DNA of 64,000 nucleotides from Pseudomonas bohemica (GCF_002934685.1 NZ_NKHL01000119.1:49985-113984), one strand, 5' to 3'. Counted from the stretch's first letter, positions 43,538 to 52,894 are shown. The notes: a model not told the origin generated them from the sequence alone. Program-made: numbers and translations.

Positions 43538-45022
43538 ATGAGCGTCAGCAACCCCACCTTGATCACTTTCGTGATCTATATCGCCGCGATGGTCCTGATC
43601 GGGCTTATGGCCTATCGCTCCACCAACAACCTGTCGGATTACATTCTCGGTGGCCGCAGCCTGGGCAGTGTCGTCACCGCGTTGTCCGCGGGCGCCTCGG
43701 ACATGAGCGGCTGGCTGCTGATGGGGCTGCCGGGTGCCATCTACATGTCCGGTCTGTCGGAAAGCTGGATCGCCATCGGCCTGATCGTCGGCGCATACCT
43801 GAACTGGCTCTTCGTGGCGGGTCGCCTGCGCGTACAGACCGAACACAACGGCGACGCCCTGACCCTCCCGGATTATTTTTCCAGCCGATTCGAAGACACC
43901 AGCGGCTTGCTGCGGGTGATTTCGGCGATCGTGATTCTGGTGTTCTTCACCATCTATTGCGCCTCAGGCATCGTCGCGGGCGCTCGGCTGTTCGAAAGCA
44001 CTTTCGGCATGTCCTATGAAACCGCGCTGTGGGCAGGTGCCGCAGCGACCATCGCCTATACCTTCATCGGCGGTTTCCTGGCCGTGAGCTGGACCGATAC
44101 CGTGCAGGCCACACTGATGATCTTCGCGCTGATTCTTACGCCGGTCATCGTTCTGCTGGCCACCGGTGGCGTCGATACTACGTTCCTTGCCATCGAAGCG
44201 AAGGACCCTGCCAATTTCGACATGCTCAAGAACACCACCTTCGTCGGCATCGTTTCGTTGATGGGCTGGGGGCTTGGTTACTTTGGCCAACCGCATATCC
44301 TGGCGCGCTTCATGGCCGCCGACTCAGTGAAATCCATCGCCAAGGCGCGTCGTATATCGATGGCCTGGATGATCCTGTGCCTGGGCGGCACGGTGGCGGT
44401 AGGCTTCTTTGGCATTGCCTATTTCTCGGCGCATCCTGATGTTGCCGGCGCTGTGAGCGAGAACCCCGAACGTGTATTCATCGAACTGGCGAAGATCCTC
44501 TTCAACCCGTGGGTTGCCGGCGTGCTGTTGTCGGCGATTCTCGCTGCGGTCATGAGCACCCTGAGCTGTCAGTTGCTGGTGTGCTCCAGTGCGCTGACTG
44601 AAGACTTCTACAAAGCGTTCCTGCGCAAAGGGGCTTCGCAGCGGGAACTGGTGTGGGTCGGTCGCGCGATGGTGCTGCTGGTGGCCTTGATCGCCATCGC
44701 CCTCGCTGCCAATCCTGAGAACCGCGTGTTGGGTCTGGTGAGTTACGCGTGGGCAGGTTTCGGTGCCGCATTCGGGCCGGTGGTGCTGATTTCCGTGGTC
44801 TGGAAGGGCATGACTCGCAACGGCGCGCTGGCCGGGATTCTAGTGGGGGCTGTCACTGTGGTGGTCTGGAAGCATTTCGAACTGCTGGGCTTGTACGAAA
44901 TCATTCCTGGATTCGTTTTCGCCAGTGTTGCGGTCGTGCTGTTCAGCCTTCAGGGCAAAGGCCCGACGCAAGGGATGCTTGCGCGCTTCGAGGCGGCCGA
45001 GAAGGCTTACAGAGCCGCCTGA
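43538..45022 (+). CDS. putP: Sodium/proline symporter
   Basis: Imports proline with Na+ at the inner membrane, feeding PutA. 494 residues with 13 hydrophobic helices and SSS-family signatures. The first cytoplasmic loop/helix 2 has the Na+/proline-binding region LGGRSLGSVVTALSAGASDMSGWLL, with further segments GLGYFGQPHILARFMA and SAILAAVMSTLSCQLLV. AGAGA lies just before the ATG. Divergent from putA; likely repressed by PutA until proline is present. Confidence 0.96.
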   Translation: MSVSNPTLITFVIYIAAMVLIGLMAYRSTNNLSDYILGGRSLGSVVTALSAGASDMSGWLLMGLPGAIYMSGLSESWIAIGLIVGAYLNWLFVAGRLRVQTEHNGDALTLPDYFSSRFEDTSGLLRVISAIVILVFFTIYCASGIVAGARLFESTFGMSYETALWAGAAATIAYTFIGGFLAVSWTDTVQATLMIFALILTPVIVLLATGGVDTTFLAIEAKDPANFDMLKNTTFVGIVSLMGWGLGYFGQPHILARFMAADSVKSIAKARRISMAWMILCLGGTVAVGFFGIAYFSAHPDVAGAVSENPERVFIELAKILFNPWVAGVLLSAILAAVMSTLSCQLLVCSSALTEDFYKAFLRKGASQRELVWVGRAMVLLVALIAIALAANPENRVLGLVSYAWAGFGAAFGPVVLISVVWKGMTRNGALAGILVGAVTVVVWKHFELLGLYEIIPGFVFASVAVVLFSLQGKGPTQGMLARFEAAEKAYRAA

Positions 45023-45034
45023 GGAGAGGCGATC

Positions 45035-45099
45035 TGTAGGCGCTTGCCCGCGATGCTGGTCAGCAGGCTGACGCTATCGCGGGCAAGGGCGCTCCTGCA
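45035..45099. repeat. Short REPIN after putP
   Basis: TGTAGGCGCTTGCCCGCGAT and the inverted ATCGCGGGCAAGGGCGC then TCCTGCA, with only about 24 bases between arms. It lies between the convergent putP and alginate lyase genes. Confidence 0.8.
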
Positions 45100-45113
45100 T
45101 CAATCCGAGACGC

Positions 45114-45785
45114 TCAACCCTTGTTGTGATCCGCATCCAGATTGAAAAACATCACCTTGCCACCTTCGCTTGTGTCGCCGGTGTTGTCCTGGGTATAGAC
45201 CCCGGCTTTGAAGTACAGCTGCTGCTTGCTCCAGGTAGCGCTGATGCGATCGTTCCAGAACATGTCGTTGGCCTGGACGCTGAGCAGGCCGGCTTTGTTC
45301 AGGTGAATGACGTACTTGAACGTCTCGTTGAGCGGTATGCCCTCGGCCACGGTGAAGATGCGGGCTTTCTTGTCGTCTGGATGGAACCGCACCTTGGCGA
45401 CGACGATGCCGTCCTTGGTAGCGTCCTTGTACTGGTATTCGACTTTGAGCAGCGGTTGCGTACTTTCGTAGACGTGGATCTGGCCGATGACGACGCGCCC
45501 GGAAGAGGGGACCTGAACCACCTTGAGCTTGGCGCTCAGGAAATTATCGGCGTCAGGGTAGAACCAATTATGCAGCGTGCCGTTGGACCAGGTTTCGCGC
45601 AATTCGGAACGAGGGTATTTGGCGTTCGCCGTCTTGGTACCGGTCACGGGTGCCCAGAAAGTGACATTTGACGCGCCAGAGGTGAAGTATTTGCCATCGT
45701 AGCCTTGAAGCAGTTGCTGCGTTTCTATGGTTGCAGGGGGCGTGCCCACCGGAATGCTCAGATTCCAGGTTCCCAAATCAATCAT
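45114..45785 (-). CDS. Polysaccharide lyase family 7 alginate lyase
   Basis: Depolymerises alginate by beta-elimination. 223 residues with the three PL7 signatures: RSELRE (about 87-92), GQIH (catalytic QIH with His) and YFKAGVYTQ (catalytic Tyr). No signal peptide is present, so the protein is cytoplasmic or exported by another route; the same is true of the known 223-residue pseudomonad homologue (PA1167 type). The frame is open to 45869, but Met at 45785 begins the conserved MIDLGTWNLSIPVG. Divergent from a c-di-GMP signalling gene. Confidence 0.93.
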   Translation of the reverse strand: MIDLGTWNLSIPVGTPPATIETQQLLQGYDGKYFTSGASNVTFWAPVTGTKTANAKYPRSELRETWSNGTLHNWFYPDADNFLSAKLKVVQVPSSGRVVIGQIHVYESTQPLLKVEYQYKDATKDGIVVAKVRFHPDDKKARIFTVAEGIPLNETFKYVIHLNKAGLLSVQANDMFWNDRISATWSKQQLYFKAGVYTQDNTGDTSEGGKVMFFNLDADHNKG

Positions 45786-46089
45786 TCTATTCTTCGTCCG
45801 ATATGCCTCGTTGCCAGCAGAACGCGTCTGGCTCAAGGGGTTGAGAGGTTTGCTTTTTATACGTCTCAAGTAGTTGTTTGTTAACGTGAACCCGTCGAAC
45901 GGCTGGCGTCAATGTGCCTGCATTTTTCCGGCAGGACAGCGTGCTGTTGGCTCTCAGCGCAGTGACCGTTAGTCGGGTCGGTTAAACTTTTGAGATGGCA
46001 TAACGGTGGCCCTCTTCACTTTTCCCCATACAAGACTAGAGTAATGCCATTAGATCAAGGGCGGAGCCCTCTCAGCGGGCAGTGAAGTA
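45786..46089. other. Divergent intergenic region, alginate lyase / c-di-GMP gene
   Basis: 304 bases without a gene. The only structure noted is a CCTGC / GCAGG hairpin at about 45919-45937. No convincing promoter pair was found; the 46000-46080 stretch is AT-richer. Confidence 0.4.
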
Positions 46090-48243
46090 ATGAGTAGCAG
46101 CATGGAATGCGTGCAATCCCAGCCACCGGCGGGTAAGTCGGTTCTTTTGGTAGTCGATGACTATCCAGAGAATCTCGTCACCATGCGTGCGGTCCTGCAG
46201 CGACAGGACTGGGAAATCGTTACGGCCAGTTCGGGTATGGAAGCGTTGGGTCTGCTTCTGGATGTCGATGTCGATATTGTCTTGCTTGATGTGCAGATGC
46301 CGGGAATGGACGGTTTCGAAGTCGCGCGCCTGATGCGCGGCAGCCAACGGACGCGTCTGACCCCGATCATTTTTCTGACGGCCAACGAGCAGTCTCGCGA
46401 TGCTGTGCATAAAGGCTATGCCAGTGGCGCGGTCGACTATCTGTTCAAGCCCTTCGACCCCAACGTCCTCAAGCCCAAGGTGCAGGCGCTGCTGGAGCAA
46501 CAGCACAATCGCCGAGCCTTGCAGAAACTCAGTCGCGAACTCGAATCGGCGCGGGCTTTCAATGCATCGGTGCTGGCTAACGTGGCCGAGGGGATTCTGG
46601 TCGTCGACGAGGATGGTCTCATCAGCTTCGCCAACCCGGCCATCTGCCGACTGCTGGGCATGACCGACGGCGAGCTGCGCGGGACCGGGCTGTGCTGCTA
46701 TCTGCAGGAACCGGTTGTCGGCGAATGGACCGACTCGGGTTTCTATCGTCACTATCGTCGCGCCGAAACCTATCGTGTTCATGACGCCATCCTGCGCACG
46801 CCAGAGGGGCGTCAGGTGCCCGTCGCGCTGTCCTGTGCGCCGCTGCCCGAAGAGCAGAAGGCCATGGTGCTGAGCGTGCTCGACATGTCGGTAGTGCGTG
46901 ACTTGTATCGTCAGCTCGAGCACCAGGCCGTCACCGATTCACTGACCGGTCTGCTCAACCGTCGTGGCTTTTACCAGACGGTCGAAGGCATGTTGCTGCG
47001 CAATGAACACGCCGGGAAATACCTGGTGGTGCTCTATCTGGATCTGGACGGCTTCAAGCACGTCAATGACTCACTGGGGCATGACGCCGGGGATCGGGTG
47101 CTGATCTGGGTCGCCGAGCAACTGACGGACTGTTTGCGCCCCTATGACGTGCTGGCGCGGATGGGTGGCGACGAATTCGTCGTGGTCATCGACGGGCTGG
47201 ACTTCCCCGAGCACGCCGCCAAAGTCGCAGAGAAGCTGATCGACCGCGTTTCGGTACGACGCCACGTCGATGGCATCGAGGCTACGCTGGTCGTCAGTAT
47301 CGGCATCGCGATTTACCCGGACTGCGGGACGAACCTGGACGCTCTGCTGCGCGCCGCGGATATCGCGATGTACGAAGCCAAGCGCGCGGGTCGTCATCAG
47401 TACCGTTTCTATGACCAGTACATGAACGGACGCGCGCGCTCGCGCCTGATGCTTGAAGAAAGCGTGCGTACCGCCATCGAGGGCAAGGACTTCTCCATCG
47501 CCTATCAGCCGCAGATCAACGTGCTGACCGGCCGTACGCGTGGTTTCGAGGCGTTGCTGCGCTGGAATCATCCAGACGCCGGCGACGTGCCGTCGAGCCT
47601 GTTCATGCCGATGCTGGAAGAGACGCGCCTGATCAACAAGCTCGGGAACTGGATCTATGAGCAGGGCGCGGCCCAGCGTCAGCGTTGGGACGGCGTATTT
47701 GCAGATGATCTGGTGGTCAGCGTCAGCGTCAGTCCCGCTCAGTTCAGCATGCCCAACCTGGCTGCCGAGCTGCAGCGCGCCATCCTTCTTCATGGGCTCA
47801 AGCCCCGGCAACTGGAGGTTGAGATCACCGAGCCGTCGCTGGTGCATAACCTCGTCCACAGCCGCACACAGTTGCAGAGCCTGCACGACATCGGCGTTCG
47901 AGTGTCGCTGGATGACTTCGGCGCAGGCGACAGCTCGCTGGCGCACTTGCGAAATCTCGATCTGGACACGCTCAAGATCGATCGCCATTTCATCGGCGGC
48001 ATGATGAACTCGCCCCGGGACCTGGCTGTGGCGCGCAGCATCATCGACCTGTGTCGGATGTTGAATATCGAGGTGATCGCCGAAGGCGTCGAAACCCTGG
48101 AGCAGTATCAATGGCTGGTCGCCAATGGCTGCGAAATCATTCAAGGGTTTCTGCTGGCTCATCCGCTGACGCCGGACGAGGCATTGAGTTTCGCCGAGCC
48201 GGTCACGCTGCCGACCAAGCACCCGCTGCTCGATCAGGACTGA
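46090..48243 (+). CDS. Response regulator with PAS, GGDEF and EAL domains
   Basis: c-di-GMP signalling protein of 717 residues, cytoplasmic. REC domain at about 15-135 (phospho-acceptor Asp in VLLDVQMPGMDG, Lys in FKPFD), PAS at about 150-270 and GGDEF at about 285-450 with intact GGDEF. An inhibitory I-site RPYD sits five residues before it, so cyclase activity is plausible. EAL domain at about 465-700: EALLRW, EITE, DDFGAG, KIDRHF and EGVET are present. The metal-binding Asn of the usual VNLS motif is Ser (VSVSVSPAQF), and GYSSL is GDSSL, so phosphodiesterase activity is doubtful. The input kinase is not adjacent. A second Met lies at codon 5. Confidence 0.93.
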   Translation: MSSSMECVQSQPPAGKSVLLVVDDYPENLVTMRAVLQRQDWEIVTASSGMEALGLLLDVDVDIVLLDVQMPGMDGFEVARLMRGSQRTRLTPIIFLTANEQSRDAVHKGYASGAVDYLFKPFDPNVLKPKVQALLEQQHNRRALQKLSRELESARAFNASVLANVAEGILVVDEDGLISFANPAICRLLGMTDGELRGTGLCCYLQEPVVGEWTDSGFYRHYRRAETYRVHDAILRTPEGRQVPVALSCAPLPEEQKAMVLSVLDMSVVRDLYRQLEHQAVTDSLTGLLNRRGFYQTVEGMLLRNEHAGKYLVVLYLDLDGFKHVNDSLGHDAGDRVLIWVAEQLTDCLRPYDVLARMGGDEFVVVIDGLDFPEHAAKVAEKLIDRVSVRRHVDGIEATLVVSIGIAIYPDCGTNLDALLRAADIAMYEAKRAGRHQYRFYDQYMNGRARSRLMLEESVRTAIEGKDFSIAYQPQINVLTGRTRGFEALLRWNHPDAGDVPSSLFMPMLEETRLINKLGNWIYEQGAAQRQRWDGVFADDLVVSVSVSPAQFSMPNLAAELQRAILLHGLKPRQLEVEITEPSLVHNLVHSRTQLQSLHDIGVRVSLDDFGAGDSSLAHLRNLDLDTLKIDRHFIGGMMNSPRDLAVARSIIDLCRMLNIEVIAEGVETLEQYQWLVANGCEIIQGFLLAHPLTPDEALSFAEPVTLPTKHPLLDQD

Positions 48244-48282
48244 CGGAGTAGACTGGCGCGTTTCGAGCCACTTGATCTGACC

Positions 48283-48801
48283 ATGACTTCCAACGCCACA
48301 ACGCCGCTCAAGTACCTGCAGGCTTATCCGCCTTCGTTGCAGGATCAGGTTCGACAATTGATTGTTCAGGACAAACTGGGCGCCTACCTGGAGCAGCGCT
48401 ATCCGGGGCGTCATGACGTGCAGAGTGACAAAGCGCTTTACGCCTACGCGTTGGCCCTAAAGCAGGAACATTTGCGCAACGCCCCGAATATCGACAAGGT
48501 GCTGTTCGACAACCGGCTCGACCTCACGCATCACGCGCTCGGTTTGCACACCACCGTTTCACGGGTGCAGGGCCGCAAACTCAAAGCCAAGAAGGAAATC
48601 CGCGTAGCCTCGCTGTTCAAGGACGCCGCCCCGCAATTCCTGAAGATGATCGTCGTGCACGAACTGGCGCACTTCAAGGAAACCGAGCACAACAAAGCTT
48701 TCTACAAACTGTGCGAACACATGCAACCGGGCTATCACCAGCTTGAATTCGACCTGCGCGTCTACCTGACGTGGCGCGATATGCAGGCAGAGGCGCGTTG
48801 A
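48283..48801 (+). CDS. YgjP-like M48-type metallopeptidase
   Basis: 172 residues with the zinc site HELAH (VVHELAHFKE), a downstream HNKAFY and PGYHQLEFDLRVYL, as in the YgjP/DUF45 family of predicted zinc proteases. No signal peptide or membrane helix, so cytoplasmic. Substrate unknown. It starts 39 bases after the GGDEF/EAL gene on the same strand and could be co-transcribed with it. Converges on the EamA transporter gene. Confidence 0.88.
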   Translation: MTSNATTPLKYLQAYPPSLQDQVRQLIVQDKLGAYLEQRYPGRHDVQSDKALYAYALALKQEHLRNAPNIDKVLFDNRLDLTHHALGLHTTVSRVQGRKLKAKKEIRVASLFKDAAPQFLKMIVVHELAHFKETEHNKAFYKLCEHMQPGYHQLEFDLRVYLTWRDMQAEAR

Positions 48802-48823
48802 CCTATCAACAAAGGCTGTTCTC

Positions 48824-49720
48824 TCAGGTCTGCGATGTCACACCGCGCGCGAACAGCGCATGGATAATCCTTTGCCCATAAAGGCCCACCGCCAGCCCGG
48901 AAACAATGAGGATGACGGCGAGGATTTTGATCAGCGACAGGCGCTCATCGAAGATTACCATCGAGCCCAGCATGCCGAAGATGGGGACCAGCAACGATAA
49001 AGGCGCGACCGTCGACACCGGGTATTGCTTGAGCAGGGAGTTCCAGATCCAGTAGCCGAATAACGTGTTCGGATACACCTGGAACAGGATCGACACCACG
49101 GCGCGGTAGTCGAGTTGACTCACCAGCGCCGAATAGCCGCTGCTGCCGTTGACCGCGTAGTCGAGCGCGAACAGCGGGATGGGCGAAAACGCACTCGACC
49201 AGACCAGAAAGGCGAACACCTGGCGGGTCTTGGCTTTCTTGTTGATCACGTTGGCGATGCTCCAGGCCACCGCGCCGAACAGCACCATCGCAAGCCCTGC
49301 CAGGGTCACCGAACCGTCCGCGATGAAAATGATGCTCAGCAAACCAGCGAGCGCGATGGCAATGCCCGCCAGTTGGTAACGCGTGATCTTTTCCTTGAAT
49401 ACCCAGGCCCCCAGCACGATGGTGAAGAAGGCGCTGGATTGCAGCACCAGTGAGGCGATCCCGGCGGACAGGCCGGTCTTGATGCCCAGATTGACGACGC
49501 CCCACAGGCCGATGCCGAATATCAGCCCGTAGCCGATGATGTAGCGCCACTGAACGTCGGGCTTGGCAATGAAGAAGATCGCCGGTACCGCGCAGAGCGC
49601 GAAGCGGATGGCTGCCAGGATGAACGGGTCGACGGAAGTCAGTCCCAGTTTGATCACCGAGAAGTTAAGGCCCCAGATGGCCGTGACGAGGATAGCGAGG
49701 AGCAGATGACGGGCTTTCAT
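48824..49720 (-). CDS. EamA-family (DMT) transporter
   Basis: Drug/metabolite-type exporter of 298 residues with ten predicted helices in two EamA repeats (about 5-130 and 145-285). Conserved features include AIWGLNFSVIKLGL in helix 1 and VAPLSLLVPIFGMLGS near helix 9. Relatives export O-acetylserine/cysteine or other amino-acid metabolites; the substrate here is not determined. It lies 75 bases downstream of the MFS gene on the same strand and may share its transcript. Confidence 0.9.
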   Translation of the reverse strand: MKARHLLLAILVTAIWGLNFSVIKLGLTSVDPFILAAIRFALCAVPAIFFIAKPDVQWRYIIGYGLIFGIGLWGVVNLGIKTGLSAGIASLVLQSSAFFTIVLGAWVFKEKITRYQLAGIAIALAGLLSIIFIADGSVTLAGLAMVLFGAVAWSIANVINKKAKTRQVFAFLVWSSAFSPIPLFALDYAVNGSSGYSALVSQLDYRAVVSILFQVYPNTLFGYWIWNSLLKQYPVSTVAPLSLLVPIFGMLGSMVIFDERLSLIKILAVILIVSGLAVGLYGQRIIHALFARGVTSQT

Positions 49721-49795
49721 CGAGGCGTTCTTCCAATGAGTCGATTCGAGTGTTTATGGGGAGCGGCAGTCGGCAGTTTTATTTGGCAGTCGGCT

Positions 49796-51049
49796 TCAGG
49801 GGCTTCTGGATTGTGACGCCAGCCAGAGTAGCCACGCCGCCAGACTGATTGCCGCGCCGAGCCAGCACACGGCTGCCCATCCCCAATAGGCGTAAACCTG
49901 GGTGGCGGCTACTGCGCCCAATGCGCTGCCGACCGAGTAAAAGCACATGTACGCGCCTACCAGACGGCTTTGCACATCGGGGCGGGCGGCGAATATCAGG
50001 CTCTGGTTGGTGACGTGCACGGCCTGGACGGCGAAGTCGAGCATCACCACGCCGACGATCAGCGCCAGCAGCGAGGTCTGGGCCTGCGCAGTGGGGAACC
50101 AGGAAAGTGTCAGCAGCGCCAGCGAGATCCCGGTGGTGCGCTGCCCCAGGCCTTGATCCGCCCAGCGGCCAGCGCGGGACGCGCCGAGGGCACCGGCGAT
50201 GCCCGCCAGGCCGAAAAGTCCGATCTGGGTATGGGAAAGCGACAGCGGCGCAGCGCTGAGGGGCAGCACCATCGAGGTCCACAGCGTGCTGAAGGACGCG
50301 AAGATAAGCAGCGCGAACATCCCCCGAATCTGCAAGGTGCGTTCAGTGATAAACAGTTTGACGACTGACAACAGCAGTGCCCGATACGAGCTTTTGACGC
50401 GAGGTGCGCGAGTCGACGACGTCGCCTTCCAGAAGATCGCGGCCATGACCAGCATCAGCCCTGCCGACGCAAGATAGACCGTACGCCAACCCGCCAGATC
50501 GGCGATCAGGCCCGAGGCGAGTCGCGCCAGCAGAATCCCAAGCACCACGCCGCTGGTGACAGTGCCCACCACTTGGCCGCGTTGAGACGCAGCCGCCAGC
50601 GCAGCAGCGTAGGCCACCACAATTTGAACCACCACTGCGAACAGCCCGACGAAGATCATCGCGCCCAGCAAAATCCCCCAATGTTGCGCAGTGCCCGCAA
50701 TCACCAGCGCGACGGCCGACATCAGGATTTGCACCAATATCAGCGCCTTGCGATTGAGCAGATCACCCAGGGGCACGATGAAAATCAGCCCGAGGGCATA
50801 GCCGATCTGGGTTGCGGTAACCACCACGCCGATCAGGCCGACGTCTACGCTCAGGGCTGTGGCCATCGACTCCAGCAGTGGCTGAGCGAAGTAGACGTTG
50901 GCGACGGCCATGGCGCAGGTCACGGAAAACAGCAGCGTGAGTGCGCGCGACAGGGGTGGGACGGTTTGAGGAGCGACAGGATCGCTCGCATCGGTTGTTG
51001 CCTGATCGAGAGTGCCAGTCGAAAGCGTCGCATCGTGCTGTGAGGTCAT
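49796..51049 (-). CDS. MFS transporter, probable HxlR target
   Basis: 417 residues with 12 helices. Motif A-like VPLGDLLNRKALILVQ follows helix 2, and a second copy AGRWADQGLGQRTTG follows helix 8. The first ~45 residues are hydrophilic. The ATG at 51049 has AAGGA seven bases upstream; the frame continues to 51157 without similarity and would run into the divergent promoter. The divergent HxlR regulator suggests induction by an organic compound; the substrate is unknown. Confidence 0.88.
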   Translation of the reverse strand: MTSQHDATLSTGTLDQATTDASDPVAPQTVPPLSRALTLLFSVTCAMAVANVYFAQPLLESMATALSVDVGLIGVVVTATQIGYALGLIFIVPLGDLLNRKALILVQILMSAVALVIAGTAQHWGILLGAMIFVGLFAVVVQIVVAYAAALAAASQRGQVVGTVTSGVVLGILLARLASGLIADLAGWRTVYLASAGLMLVMAAIFWKATSSTRAPRVKSSYRALLLSVVKLFITERTLQIRGMFALLIFASFSTLWTSMVLPLSAAPLSLSHTQIGLFGLAGIAGALGASRAGRWADQGLGQRTTGISLALLTLSWFPTAQAQTSLLALIVGVVMLDFAVQAVHVTNQSLIFAARPDVQSRLVGAYMCFYSVGSALGAVAATQVYAYWGWAAVCWLGAAISLAAWLLWLASQSRSP

Positions 51050-51155
51050 GGCGCTTCCTTGGCAAGAATCTGGTTTCGATTTGAAACTCGGTGTTTGCGT
51101 TTTATCAAGTGAGGTTTTAATCTGCAACCAGTTTTTTGGCATGTGCTTATGCCCC
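51050..51155. promoter_or_regulatory. MFS/HxlR divergent control region
   Basis: A dyad GTTTC-GATTT-GAAAC (51073-51087) overlaps a TTGAAA (51081-51086). TATCAA 16 bases further on gives a possible promoter for the HxlR gene. HxlR-type dimers usually bind such short dyads between divergent genes. Confidence 0.45.
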
Positions 51156-51647
51156 ATGTATCAAGATGTCGCGTCGAACAAGGTGGACCCATTGGCCAGA
51201 CGAGCCTCTCTTCAAAGCAGCGAATGCCCGGTCGCCAGGACGTTGGAAGCTATCGGCGATCGCTGGTCGTTGATGATCGTTCGGGATGCGTTCGACGACC
51301 TTCGCCGTTTCAGTGAATTTCAGAAAAGCCTGGGGCTGGCGAAAAACATCCTCGCATCACGCCTCAAGGCGCTGGTCGAGTTGGGGATATTCGAGATCAG
51401 GCCAGCTTCCGATGGCAGCGCCTACAAGGAGTACGTCCTGACTGAACGAGGCCGGTCGGTTTTCCCGGTGGTGGTTGCGATGCGCCAGTGGGGCGAGCAG
51501 CATTTGTTCGAGAAAGGAGAAACGCACTCGGTATTACTGGACAATGAACACGATCAACCCGTGACGCTGCTCGAAGTTCGCGCCGCCAACGGCAAGCGGC
51601 TAGGCCCGCAGGACTGCCACAGGCAACGCGTGACCAAGCCTGCCTGA
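51156..51647 (+). CDS. HxlR-family transcriptional regulator
   Basis: Winged-helix regulator of 163 residues: CPVARTLEAIGDRWSLMIVRDAF is the family hallmark with the N-terminal Cys often used for sensing. The recognition helix region is FSEFQKSLGLAKNILASRL and the wing follows at SAYKEYVLTERGRSV. The start is uncertain: ATG 51156, ATG 51141 or GTG 51183 are in frame and none has a clear ribosome-binding site. Divergent from the MFS gene, its likely target. Confidence 0.9.
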   Translation: MYQDVASNKVDPLARRASLQSSECPVARTLEAIGDRWSLMIVRDAFDDLRRFSEFQKSLGLAKNILASRLKALVELGIFEIRPASDGSAYKEYVLTERGRSVFPVVVAMRQWGEQHLFEKGETHSVLLDNEHDQPVTLLEVRAANGKRLGPQDCHRQRVTKPA

Positions 51648-51689
51648 GCGTCATCGCAGCCGCTGCGCACCACTCACAAGGATTTGACG

Positions 51690-51986
51690 ATGGACGTCAG
51701 CAAGACCAAGAGCAGTTTTTACCGCCGTCTGTACGTGGCGTATCTGATCGACAGTGAAATCGCCGGCAACGTCCCGGCCCTGACCGAGGTCACCGGCATG
51801 CCGCGCAGAACGGCCCAGGACACCATCGCGGCGCTGGCCGATCTGGATATCGTCTGTGAATTCGAGCAGCTGGATGGCGCACGCAATCACGCCGGTGGTT
51901 ATCGGATTCGCGACTGGGGGGCGATCGACCGGCAGTGGATTGTCGAGCATCTGGCGCAGATCAAGGCGGTGTTGGGGTATCCGTGA
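51690..51986 (+). CDS. Winged helix-turn-helix protein of unknown function
   Basis: 98 residues, MDVSKTKSSFYRRLYVAYLI and onward. The segment VPALTEVTGMPRRTAQDTIAALADLDI reads as a DNA-binding HTH with its recognition helix, followed by a wing (GGYRIRDWG). AAGGA lies eight bases before the ATG. It follows the HxlR gene by 42 bases on the same strand. Conserved-looking in pseudomonads, but I do not recognise a characterised member. Confidence 0.8.
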   Translation: MDVSKTKSSFYRRLYVAYLIDSEIAGNVPALTEVTGMPRRTAQDTIAALADLDIVCEFEQLDGARNHAGGYRIRDWGAIDRQWIVEHLAQIKAVLGYP

Positions 51987-52123
51987 ATCCAGGCGCCCTG
52001 ACTGATCTTCATCGCGCCGCGAACCCCTGGCAGTCCGGCAGCCGGCGGCGAACTCAAGACCGCCACTGCCGGCAAGCCGTGCTGCCACAGATCGGGGCTA
52101 TCGGGTCTCGAGAGTCTGAAGGA

Positions 52124-52582
52124 TCAATCCAGATCCCGACGCATCCCAATGTGCGGAATACCATCCTCGACGTAGATTTCACCCGCCGGATGAAATCCAT
52201 AGCGGCTGTAATAGCCCTGCAGATGCGCCTGGGCCGACAGGTAGATCGGTTGATCGGGCCAGTTGCGTTCCGCGTGTTCCAGAGCTTGCACCATTAATTC
52301 ATGGCCCATGCCCTTGTTGCGCATTGATGGGGCGGTGACCACGCGTCCGATGGTGACATCGCCATCTTGCTGGATAGGGTCCAGCAGCCGCAGGTACGCC
52401 ACCAGTTCGTTGCTTTGCCACGCCATCAAATGACGCGTGTCGCCCAGCAAATCCTGGCCGTCGACGTCCTGATACCAGCACTTCTGTTCCACTACGAACA
52501 CCTGCGCGCGCAGTTGCAAAATGGCGTACAACTGTTCCTTGCTGAGGGCGGTATGGTGTTTGCAAATCCAGTTGATAGACAT
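52124..52582 (-). CDS. elaA: GNAT acetyltransferase, ElaA family
   Basis: 152-residue GCN5-type N-acetyltransferase. The ElaA signatures are QLRAQVFVVEQKC near the N-terminus, the acetyl-CoA loop RNKGMGHELM (the R/Q-x-x-G-x-G/A motif) and SAQAHLQGYYSRYGF with the C-terminal GIPHIGMRR. The natural acceptor is unknown. It stands alone, convergent with the winged-helix gene and divergent from the binding-protein gene. Confidence 0.92.
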   Translation of the reverse strand: MSINWICKHHTALSKEQLYAILQLRAQVFVVEQKCWYQDVDGQDLLGDTRHLMAWQSNELVAYLRLLDPIQQDGDVTIGRVVTAPSMRNKGMGHELMVQALEHAERNWPDQPIYLSAQAHLQGYYSRYGFHPAGEIYVEDGIPHIGMRRDLD

Positions 52583-52894
52583 GAAGCCGGCTCATGAGAA
52601 GAAGTCGATCCCGGATACTAAACGCATAATGCTCCAAGCCCAAAATCGGTACGTGGTAATAGCCGTGACGGCGATCAGGACATTGCGTGATTTCTTGAAC
52701 TGCGGCACAAACATTGGCCGCTTATGAGTTGTAGAAAACCTGTAACGGGTCTTCAATGAAGGCCAGTTGCTATCGCCGAATATCGCCCCAATCCGGGCCG
52801 CTCATGCTGCCCTCGCTCGAACCAGGGATGTCACAGTGTTGCTTGATTGCCACTGAAAAATTGCAGGCTATCCACCTGCCTAAGGATCTTGAGC
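52583..52894. other. Divergent intergenic region, elaA / solute-binding protein
   Basis: 312 bases without a supported gene. AT-richer around 52690-52760. No repeat, terminator or clear promoter identified; AAGGA at 52882-52886 serves as ribosome-binding site for the next gene. Confidence 0.4.
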
